DNA of 21,743 nt, taken from RGIG4576 sp964606575. Its GTDB lineage: Bacteria; Bacteroidota; Bacteroidia; Bacteroidales; Muribaculaceae. The stretch is taken from contig CAZSHA010000036.1 in NCBI GenBank assembly GCA_964606575.1, positions 1 through 21,743 of the forward strand. Reading direction: 5' to 3'. The notes under the pieces were generated by a model. The model was not told the origin of the DNA. It ran no database searches and saw only the letters and a program-made list of their open reading frames with translations. The first letter of the stretch is position 1, and every line of letters starts with the position of its first letter. This document shows positions 15,879 through 21,743 of the stretch, piece after piece. The translations under genes and the position numbers were made by a program.

Positions 15879-16844
15879 ATGTCAACAAAAAGCAAATTTC
15901 TAAGCATTGCGCAAGACTATTTTTTCATCGTGATAGGACTTGCTTGTTACGCTTTCGGTTACACCGCATTCATTCTTCCAGAGAAAATAGTCATTGGCGG
16001 CGTTGCCGGTGTTGCTTCCTTATTATATTTCAAATGGGACATCAATGTCGCCGTATCTAATTACGCTATCAATATATTCTTATTGATACTGGCGGCAAAG
16101 GTTGTTGGATGGACATTTGTAAAAAGAACAATTTTCGGCACCACCGTACTCAGCCTTTTAATCGGTCTGTTCCAACCGTTTTTCAATGGGCCTCTAGTAG
16201 AGCAACAACCGTTCATGAGCATGATTATTGGAGCTTTGTTGTGCGGATTCGGTATCGGTTTGACATTTGTGCATAACGGCAGTTCGGGAGGTACTGATAT
16301 AGTAGCTGCTATGGTTTCCAAACATAGCAATGTTACAGTAGGCAGAATGATTATGTATGTCGACTTCATGATTATATCGTCATCATACTTATTATTCCAT
16401 AGCGTAGACAAAATAGTATTCGGCGTGCTTTTCGTCATGATTCTATCGATGATAACCGATGTGGTGATAAACTCCAACCGCCAAGCAGTACAGTTCATGA
16501 TTTTTTCTGACAAATGGGAAGAAATAGCTGATGCTATCATCAGAGATGCACATCGTGGATGCACTGTGCTAAAAGGCGTAGGTTGGTACACTAAAAACGA
16601 GGTGACAATGCTCATAGTAATGTGCCGTAAGATAGAAAGCGTTACTATTTTCCGCATCATCAAATCTATTGACAACCATGCATTCATAACACAATCTAAA
16701 GTAAACGGTGTGTTCGGACGTGGATTTGATCACATGAAGGTGAAAATGCGTAAGGACATTTCAAGCGACACCCGCCATGTACATCCGCAAGCATACTATG
16801 AAGGCGATCCTAAACAAGTTGAGCCAAACAAGGCTGACAAGTAA
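15879..16844 (+). CDS. YitT family membrane protein (YitT_membrane + DUF2179)
   Basis: Inner-membrane protein of unknown function. The 321-residue product from ATG 15879 has about five to six hydrophobic segments in the first 200 residues (for example DYFFIVIGLACYAFGYTAFI, YAINIFLLILAAKVVG and MSMIIGALLCGFGIGLTFVH) with the family marks ILPEKIVIGGVAGVASLLYF and NGSSGGTDIVAAMVSK. A C-terminal soluble domain of the DUF2179 type follows (about 210-300: GCTVLKGVGWYTKNEVTMLIVMCRK, then SIDNHAFITQSKVNGVFGRGF). Extending the reading frame back to 15474 would run through the divergent barrel gene and its promoter, so it is rejected. The thymidine kinase gene starts 23 bp after its stop with no terminator, suggesting one transcript. 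Confidence 0.92.
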   Translation: MSTKSKFLSIAQDYFFIVIGLACYAFGYTAFILPEKIVIGGVAGVASLLYFKWDINVAVSNYAINIFLLILAAKVVGWTFVKRTIFGTTVLSLLIGLFQPFFNGPLVEQQPFMSMIIGALLCGFGIGLTFVHNGSSGGTDIVAAMVSKHSNVTVGRMIMYVDFMIISSSYLLFHSVDKIVFGVLFVMILSMITDVVINSNRQAVQFMIFSDKWEEIADAIIRDAHRGCTVLKGVGWYTKNEVTMLIVMCRKIESVTIFRIIKSIDNHAFITQSKVNGVFGRGFDHMKVKMRKDISSDTRHVHPQAYYEGDPKQVEPNKADK

Positions 16845-16867
16845 ACACAAAAAAAACAGACGACACA

Positions 16868-17497
16868 ATGAACAGAAGAGGAAAATTGTATTTCCGTTAT
16901 GGCACTATGGGGTCGGCTAAGACAGCTATGCTCCTCACCACAGCCTACAACTTTGAAGACCGCGGCATGGAATACATGTGCATGAAGCCTATAATTGACA
17001 CACGTGACAAAGAGAATGTGATTAAATCCCGTATAGGTATTAAACGTGAATGTTTATGGATTTACCCAGATACCGATTTGTATGAATTGGCAAAAAACAT
17101 TTATGAAGAAACTCTCACCGTGAAAGACTGGATTCTCATAGACGAAGCGCAATTCCTTTCTCGTGAACAAGTAGACCAACTTGCTCGTATTGTGGACGAC
17201 TACGGCAGCAACGTCGTGTGTTACGGACTTCGTACCGATTTCCAATCTAACATGTTTGAAGGCTCAAAACGCCTATTTGAGATTGCTGACACAATAGATG
17301 AGATAAAATCCACATGCACATGCGGGCGAAAGACTATTATAAACGCACGTATCGACAAAGACGGAACTGTGCTCACCGATGGAAACCAGGTTGAAATAGG
17401 CGGTGACGACAAGTATATTGCCATGTGCCGTCGATGCTGGAGAAACCGCCGAATAGAATCATCGGAGAAAAACTCGTTATTCAAAGAGAACGACTAA
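16868..17497 (+). CDS. tdk: Thymidine kinase (type II)
   Basis: Phosphorylates thymidine to dTMP in the salvage pathway. The 209-residue protein shows the P-loop GTMGSAKT (12-19), the Walker B/catalytic stretch LIDEAQFLS with Glu93 as the likely base, the family motif CYGLRTDF, and a structural zinc site made by C150, C152 (CTCGRK) and C187, C190 (MCRRCW). The loop that covers the thymidine (EIGGDDKYIAMCRRCW) is intact. Length is typical of type II enzymes. It follows the yitT-like gene by 23 bp and ends 35 bp before a hairpin shared with the convergent zinc-ribbon gene. Confidence 0.95.
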   Translation: MNRRGKLYFRYGTMGSAKTAMLLTTAYNFEDRGMEYMCMKPIIDTRDKENVIKSRIGIKRECLWIYPDTDLYELAKNIYEETLTVKDWILIDEAQFLSREQVDQLARIVDDYGSNVVCYGLRTDFQSNMFEGSKRLFEIADTIDEIKSTCTCGRKTIINARIDKDGTVLTDGNQVEIGGDDKYIAMCRRCWRNRRIESSEKNSLFKEND

Positions 17498-17522
17498 ATC
17501 TAAAGGCTATTACTCGCTTTAT

Positions 17523-17564
17523 AATAAAAAATGAGGGCGATGCGTTAGTAAACGTATCGCCCTC
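17523..17564. terminator. Hairpin terminator between tdk and the zinc-ribbon gene
   Basis: A 14-bp stem (17533-17546 with 17551-17564, one G-T pair) and the 4-nt loop AGTA. On the minus strand the stem is followed by ATTTTTTATT, a good T-run, so it mainly ends the aspS-nif3-zinc-ribbon side. On the plus strand the T-run is poor, so its role for tdk is less certain. Confidence 0.8.
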
Positions 17565-17582
17565 CTATTATAGAATTAGATT

Positions 17583-18350
17583 TTATACTTCTTCTAGGCC
17601 TGCCAATTCAGGGTCTATCATAATGCGACCGCAATACTCACACACAATAATTTTCTTACGCATCTTTATTTCCATTTGACGCTGAGCTGGAATTCGGTTG
17701 AAACAACCGCCACACGCATTACGTTGGATATACACCACGCCAAGACCATTACGAGCATTCTTACGTATACGCTTGAACGCTGTCAACAATCTAGGATCAA
17801 TCTTGTTCTCAAGTTTCTTAGCCTGCTCACGCAATTTTTCTTCTTCTTGCTTTGTTTCTGAAACGATTTGGTCAAGTTCGCTTTTCTTCTCACCTAGAAT
17901 ATGTTGACGGTCTGCTAGATGTTCTTCTGCTGTAGCCACGTCATTCTTTTTGGATTCTATTTGTTGGTTGAACTCGTTGATACGCTTTTCCGCAAGCTCA
18001 ATGTTCAAGTGTTGGAACTCTATTTCCTTTGACAAGAAATCATATTCACGATTATTGCGTACATTGTCTTGTTGTGAAGTGTACTTCTCAATCAAAGCTG
18101 ATGCTTCGGCAATCTCACGGCGTTGCTTATTGATGTCGTCGCCCAAAGCACTTATATCGTTCTTATAGTTTTGTATACGTGTTTCAAGACCGGCAACCTC
18201 ATCTTCTAAGTCTTGTACTTCAAGAGGCAACTCTCCTCTTAACGTCTTGATTCTATCCACGTTAGACAATACTGTCTGAAGATCATAAAGAGCCTTCAAA
18301 CGTTCCTCTACGGTCAATTCTTTTTCTTGTTTTGTCTTATCAGCAGCCAT
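17583..18350 (-). CDS. Coiled-coil C4 zinc-ribbon protein (zf-RING_7/CdsZ type)
   Basis: Cytoplasmic protein of uncertain role. Residues about 15-185 are a long, highly charged coiled coil (for example LETRIQNYKNDISALGDDIN and EEEKLREQAKKLENKIDPRLL), followed by the C-terminal zinc ribbon with C213, C216, C237 and C240 (NACGGCFNRIPAQ and IIVCEYCGRIMIDPEL). Known members in other phyla include the flagellar protein HP0958 of Helicobacter and CdsZ of Chlamydia, both linked to protein-protein or RNA contacts; no flagellar or type III genes are seen here. The gene begins only 3 bp after the stop of the Nif3-family gene, so the two are translationally close and very likely co-expressed. The 255-residue length fits the family. 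Confidence 0.88.
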   Translation of the reverse strand: MAADKTKQEKELTVEERLKALYDLQTVLSNVDRIKTLRGELPLEVQDLEDEVAGLETRIQNYKNDISALGDDINKQRREIAEASALIEKYTSQQDNVRNNREYDFLSKEIEFQHLNIELAEKRINEFNQQIESKKNDVATAEEHLADRQHILGEKKSELDQIVSETKQEEEKLREQAKKLENKIDPRLLTAFKRIRKNARNGLGVVYIQRNACGGCFNRIPAQRQMEIKMRKKIIVCEYCGRIMIDPELAGLEEV

Positions 18351-18353
18351 AGC

Positions 18354-19445
18354 TTACAAATAATTTATCGGATTTTTTTCTAATTCTGCGTAATGAATTG
18401 CAAAGTTAGGAATTTTTTTTGTAATTATCTCATTAAAAATTTCTTTTGTGAAATGTTCACTCTCATAATGTCCTATATCAGCAACCAAAATATTGTCTTT
18501 TTCACCAAAGAACTCATGATATTTCACATCTCCTGTTATCAACACATCGGCTTTTTGGGCTATAGCCTCATGCACGAACTCAGAGCCAGCGCCGCCACAT
18601 ATAGCCACCCGCCGCACATCTTTGTCGGCATCACCGCAATATTTCACGACTCCTACTCCAAATATATCCTTTACACGCTCTAGCAAAGACTTTGCATTTT
18701 CTGCATCCGCTAACTCACCTATAACCCCAAGCCCTGTATTACTTTCATTTTCCAAAGCTATTATATCGTATGCTGGTTCTTCATAAGGATGAGCGTTAAG
18801 CATAGCAGCTATCACTCGGCTTTTGTATCTGCTAGGCACTACAACCTCAAGCCTCATCTCGGCTTCGTGATGAATTTCGCCTAATGTCCCCACATACGGA
18901 TTCGCTCCGTCCAAAGCCCTGAATGTACCTTCACCTTGAAGCTGATAGCTGCAATTGTCATAGTTACCTATTTTCCCTGCACCAGCGTCCGACATGGCTA
19001 ACCTAACACGATCAACCCACTCATTAGGTACAAAGACTACCAACTTATACATTTTACCGACTTGCGGACTTAGCACCCGTACATCCGACAGACCAATTTT
19101 TTCGGCAATCTTATACGACACACCGCCAACGGCACTATCCATATTGGTATGTGCTGAATAAATTGCAATATCATTCTTTATAGCCTTTATCACGATGCGT
19201 TCTATATAATTCCGCCCAGTTATCGACTTAATACCACGGAACAGCAACGGATGATGCGTTATTATAAGATTTATTCCCTTTGCTATAGCCTCGTCAAGAA
19301 TATCTTCAGTCACGTCGAGGCATAACAACGCACCTGTAGCTTCAAAACTAGAATTGCCTACTTGCATCCCTGCATTATCCCAACTTTCTTGCAAATCAAG
19401 AGGAGCATAATCTTCTATCAGCCTCGTAATATCTGCTATTTTCAT
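18354..19445 (-). CDS. Nif3-like dinuclear metal centre hexameric protein
   Basis: NIF3/YbgI/YqfO family protein of uncertain function; some members are described as GTP cyclohydrolase 1 type 2, which is not established for this one. The metal-binding residues are visible: H64 and H65 in IITHHPLLF, D103 in HTNMDSA, and H326 with E330 in IGHYESEHF. Between the two halves sits a PII/CutA-like insert (about 125-230, KMYKLVVFVPNEWVDRV to LNAHPYEEPAYDIIAL), as in the longer Gram-positive and Bacteroidota members; total length of 363 residues agrees. It starts 77 bp after aspS and ends 3 bp before the zinc-ribbon gene. The tight pairing with that gene suggests related roles, but this is inference. 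Confidence 0.9.
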   Translation of the reverse strand: MKIADITRLIEDYAPLDLQESWDNAGMQVGNSSFEATGALLCLDVTEDILDEAIAKGINLIITHHPLLFRGIKSITGRNYIERIVIKAIKNDIAIYSAHTNMDSAVGGVSYKIAEKIGLSDVRVLSPQVGKMYKLVVFVPNEWVDRVRLAMSDAGAGKIGNYDNCSYQLQGEGTFRALDGANPYVGTLGEIHHEAEMRLEVVVPSRYKSRVIAAMLNAHPYEEPAYDIIALENESNTGLGVIGELADAENAKSLLERVKDIFGVGVVKYCGDADKDVRRVAICGGAGSEFVHEAIAQKADVLITGDVKYHEFFGEKDNILVADIGHYESEHFTKEIFNEIITKKIPNFAIHYAELEKNPINYL

Positions 19446-19454
19446 TGCAACTAT

Positions 19455-19503
19455 ATTTTTAAAAGAATGAGAAGCAACGCAACAAAGCTATCACCTCTCA
19501 TTC
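19455..19503 (-). terminator. Possible terminator or processing hairpin between aspS and the Nif3-family gene
   Basis: On the minus strand GAATGAGAGG can pair with CTTCTCATTC (10 bp, one G-T pair) across a 19-nt loop, followed by TTTT. It lies in the 77-bp gap after aspS. The long loop and short T-run make full termination doubtful; partial read-through into the next genes is as likely. Confidence 0.4.
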
Positions 19504-19522
19504 CCTATCATTTACACTTAGT

Positions 19523-21292
19523 TTATTTCTTACTAGCTATTTTCTCCTCGTCAAGCATAATAAACAATTCGTCAAGTTGCTCTTGCTCTATCTCGGCTGG
19601 AGAATCATTCATCATGTCACGACCTGAATTGTTCTTAGGGAACGCAATAGTATCACGTATGCTGTCAAGTCCTGCTATCATCGACACAAAACGGTCTAGT
19701 CCGAACGCCAAGCCTGCATGAGGTGGAGCTCCATACTTGAACGCATTCATCAAGAAACCGAATTTTTCATGAGCTCGTTCTGGTGTAAATCCTAGAAGTT
19801 CAAACATTTGGTCTTGCAATTCTGGCTCATGGATACGTATACTTCCACCACCAAGTTCAACTCCGTTCATCACCATGTCGTATGCGTAGGCACGTACTGA
19901 ACCTGTATCACTCTTCAACAGAGCAATATCTTCTTTGTTAGGCATTGTGAACGGATGGTGCATAGCATAATAGCGTTGCGTTTCCTCATCCCATTCGAAC
20001 ATAGGGAAGTCTATAACCCAAAGCGGAGCAAACGTATCTTTATCACGCAAACCTAACAAGTTACCCATTTCTAGGCGAAGCTCGTTAAGTTGCTTACGTG
20101 TCGCAGCAGTCTTTCCAGCAAGAATCAAAACTAAATCGCCCGCCTTAGCTCCACAACGATCGGTCATCTTCTTCAAGTCGTCTTCGCTATAGAACTTTCC
20201 TATACTGCTCTTTATTGAGCCATCAGCCTCTACCTTAATCCATACAAGACCCTTAGCGCCAATTTGCGGACGTTTAACAAAGTCTGTCAAACTGTCGATT
20301 TGCTTTCTAGTGTAAGAAGCACAACCTTCGGCACATATAGCCCCCACATATTCTGCGCTATCAAACACTACGAAGTCATGCCCTTCTGTCAAATCTTTCA
20401 ATTCTACAAATTTCATACCGAAACGTATATCAGGCTTGTCGCTACCATAATACTTCATCGCATCAGCCCATGTCATGCGAGGGAATGATTCATTGAAATC
20501 CAAGTTTCTGGTTGCCTTGAAAACATGCTTAACAAGCCCTTCAAACAATTGCAACACGTCCTCTTGGTCGACAAACGACATTTCACAGTCTATCTGTGTG
20601 AACTCTGGTTGACGATCGGCACGCAAGTCTTCATCACGGAAACATTTAGCAATTTGGAAATAACGATCAAATCCACCAACCATAAGCAACTGCTTATATA
20701 ATTGAGGAGATTGTGGCAAAGCATAAAATTGACCTGGATTCATACGTGAAGGAACTACGAAATCACGAGCGCCCTCTGGTGTTGACTTTGTCAAAATAGG
20801 AGTTTCTACCTCTAAGAAATTATGATCGTTCAAGTAACGGCGTAATTCAAAACAAATCTTTGAACGTAACTCTAGATTCCTACGTACTGCCCCACGACGC
20901 AAATCTAAATAACGGTACTGCATACGTAAGTCATCACCGCCATCGCTGTTGTCTTCGATAGTGAACGGAGGCACGTCACTCTTGTTCAGCACGGTCAACT
21001 TCTCGGCTATTATCTCTATGTCACCAGTAGGAAGATTCGCATTCTTACTAGAACGTTCTGCCACCGTTCCCACCAACTGCACTACATATTCACGTCCCAA
21101 TTGATTGGCTGCATCACACAATGCTTCGTTTACTTCGTTGTTAAACACAATCTGAGTGATACCATAACGGTCACGCAAATCGACAAACGTCATAGCACCC
21201 ATTTTTCTCAAACGTTGTACCCAGCCAGCAAGTGTAACCTTCTCGCCTACATTAGCAATGCGTAATTCGCCACAAGTTCTAGTTCTATACAT
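19523..21292 (-). CDS. aspS: Aspartyl-tRNA synthetase (bacterial type)
   Basis: Class II synthetase that charges tRNA-Asp. From the chosen start (MYRTRTCGELRIANVGEKVTLAGWV) the protein has 589 residues, as in other bacterial-type enzymes. Visible parts: the N-terminal OB-fold anticodon-binding domain (about 1-105, GWVQRLRKMGAMTFVDLRDRYG), the class II core with motif 1 (FLEVETPILTKSTPEGARDF), motif 2 (YFQIAKCFRDEDLRADRQPEFTQIDCEMSF), the bacterial GAD insert (about 285-410) and motif 3 (PHAGLAFGLDRFVSMIAG). An upstream ATG at 21331 would add 13 residues (MDYENKIKNNINI) not expected for the family, so ATG 21292 is preferred. A -7-like box lies at 21354-21361. The Nif3-family gene follows after 77 bp. 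Whether it also charges tRNA-Asn cannot be told here. Confidence 0.96.
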   Translation of the reverse strand: MYRTRTCGELRIANVGEKVTLAGWVQRLRKMGAMTFVDLRDRYGITQIVFNNEVNEALCDAANQLGREYVVQLVGTVAERSSKNANLPTGDIEIIAEKLTVLNKSDVPPFTIEDNSDGGDDLRMQYRYLDLRRGAVRRNLELRSKICFELRRYLNDHNFLEVETPILTKSTPEGARDFVVPSRMNPGQFYALPQSPQLYKQLLMVGGFDRYFQIAKCFRDEDLRADRQPEFTQIDCEMSFVDQEDVLQLFEGLVKHVFKATRNLDFNESFPRMTWADAMKYYGSDKPDIRFGMKFVELKDLTEGHDFVVFDSAEYVGAICAEGCASYTRKQIDSLTDFVKRPQIGAKGLVWIKVEADGSIKSSIGKFYSEDDLKKMTDRCGAKAGDLVLILAGKTAATRKQLNELRLEMGNLLGLRDKDTFAPLWVIDFPMFEWDEETQRYYAMHHPFTMPNKEDIALLKSDTGSVRAYAYDMVMNGVELGGGSIRIHEPELQDQMFELLGFTPERAHEKFGFLMNAFKYGAPPHAGLAFGLDRFVSMIAGLDSIRDTIAFPKNNSGRDMMNDSPAEIEQEQLDELFIMLDEEKIASKK

Positions 21293-21353
21293 AATATTTA
21301 TATTGTTTTTTATTTTATTCTCATAATCCATGCCTTCAAGGCACTAAATTATG

Positions 21354-21361
21354 CAAAAATA
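21354..21361 (-). promoter_or_regulatory. Putative -7 box of the aspS promoter
   Basis: The minus strand reads TATTTTTG, a full TAnnTTTG match, about 60 bp before the aspS ATG. No -33 box at the right distance. A 13-nt palindrome lies between this box and the start codon (21331-21343). Confidence 0.4.
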
Positions 21362-21434
21362 ATACAATCTGCCGACATTTATCCCATATATACCCTTAAA
21401 AATTAAATGCCATAGCACAATTTATTACTTTTAT

Positions 21435-21466
21435 TTTGCTCAATTCAAAAAAACATCCTATCTTTG
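21435..21466 (+). promoter_or_regulatory. Promoter of tRNA-Pro
   Basis: TTTG (21435-21438), exactly 20 bp, then TATCTTTG (21459-21466). Both boxes match the Bacteroidota consensus (TTTG and TAnnTTTG). The tRNA begins 25 bp after the -7 box. Confidence 0.8.
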
Positions 21467-21491
21467 CACCGCAATTCAGAAATGATTGTAT

Positions 21492-21569
21492 CGGGGTGTA
21501 GCGCAGTCCGGTTAGCGCACCTGCTTTGGGAGCAGGGGGTCCCAGGTTCGAATCCTGGTACCCCGACCA
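21492..21569 (+). tRNA. tRNA-Pro (anticodon UGG)
   Basis: A complete 78-nt cloverleaf including an encoded CCA. Acceptor stem CGGGGTG pairs with TACCCCG (one G-T pair), D-arm GCGC/GCGC, anticodon arm CCTGC-TTTGGGA-GCAGG giving anticodon TGG (UGG, proline), and T-arm CCAGG-TTCGAAT-CCTGG. Discriminator base is A. It is flanked by a clear promoter and a hairpin terminator, so it is a single-gene unit. Confidence 0.97.
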
Positions 21570-21571
21570 AC

Positions 21572-21606
21572 AAAAAAGGAGTTACTTTTACAGTAACTCC
21601 TTTTTC
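21572..21606 (+). terminator. Rho-independent terminator after tRNA-Pro
   Basis: GGAGTTACT, loop TTTAC, AGTAACTCC followed by TTTTTC; the A-run before the stem lets it fold further. It lies 3 bp after the tRNA CCA end. On the minus strand the A-run before the stem reads as a T-run, so it could also stop the minus-strand gene whose end lies at 21696. Confidence 0.88.
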
Positions 21607-21695
21607 TTTCCCTTCCTCCATAGTATATCGTACTGCCACACATGGCGTTTCATATTAGGCTCTCACCCCAAACCAATACGCTTGGTTCTGCGATT

Positions 21696-21743
21696 TTATT
21701 TTACGAGGAGTTTTTGTGCCTTGCCGTCGACTTTGACTATATA
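21696..21743 (-). CDS. C-terminal end of a minus-strand gene; resembles a type IX secretion sorting domain tail
   Basis: Partial gene running off the right edge. The last 15 codons read YIVKVDGKAQKLLVK and then TAA. The pattern Y-hydrophobic-V-x-V, a short turn with DGK or similar, and a closing K-hydrophobic-hydrophobic-V-K is the one seen at the end of Por/type IX secretion C-terminal sorting domains (TIGR04183-like), but 15 residues are few and other beta-rich C-termini could look the same. The next stretch (21607-21695) holds no other gene that I can see. The terminator at 21572-21606 may serve this gene too. Confidence 0.5.
   Translation of the reverse strand, partial: YIVKVDGKAQKLLVK

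Noticed and set aside
16061..16687. Long minus-strand open frame (about 208 codons) opposite the yitT-like gene
   Set aside because: It lies fully inside a well-supported gene with recognised family motifs, has no family signature of its own and is a mirror of hydrophobic coding sequence.

Overview
The window reads as an ordinary chromosomal stretch of a Bacteroidales bacterium (phylum Bacteroidota). The signs are Bacteroidota-type promoter boxes (TAnnTTTG, in one case with TTTG 20 nt upstream), lipoproteins and outer-membrane barrels of the Bacteroidota type, a single-chain glycyl-tRNA synthetase, a topoisomerase IV-type A subunit without a canonical GyrA box, a ZnuA of Bacteroidales style, and a C-terminus at the right edge that resembles a type IX secretion sorting domain. 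No phage genes, transposase, CRISPR array or integrated element was seen. No gap between genes exceeds 300 bases.

Layout: positions 1-6050 hold a minus-strand run parC > DUF3316-like envelope protein > S41 lipoprotein protease > N-acetylmuramoyl-L-alanine amidase, with gaps of about 1-25 bp that look like one operon. Divergent from it is glyS followed by an FKBP-type lipoprotein (6286-8413), closed by a strong terminator. A monocistronic OPT-family transporter follows (8602-10551), then minus-strand znuC and znuA (10620-12189) and a GNAT acetyltransferase (12321-12866). The plus strand resumes with an Lrp/AsnC regulator and trpS (12956-14527).

From 14604 there is a minus-strand pair (small holin-superfamily-IV-like membrane protein and an outer-membrane barrel), then divergent yitT-like and tdk genes (15879-17497). 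A minus-strand block, aspS > Nif3-family protein > coiled-coil C4 zinc-ribbon protein, covers 17583-21292. At the right edge lie a tRNA-Pro(UGG) with a clear promoter and terminator and the last 15 codons of a minus-strand gene.

The content is mostly housekeeping: three aminoacyl-tRNA synthetases, one tRNA, thymidine salvage, DNA topology, metal uptake and envelope maintenance. No convincing new system was found. The points most worth a second look are the zinc-type ABC locus that has a binding protein and ATPase but no permease, the Glu in place of the usual first metal-binding His in its binding protein, the joining of parC to three envelope genes, and the sorting-domain-like C-terminus at the right edge.
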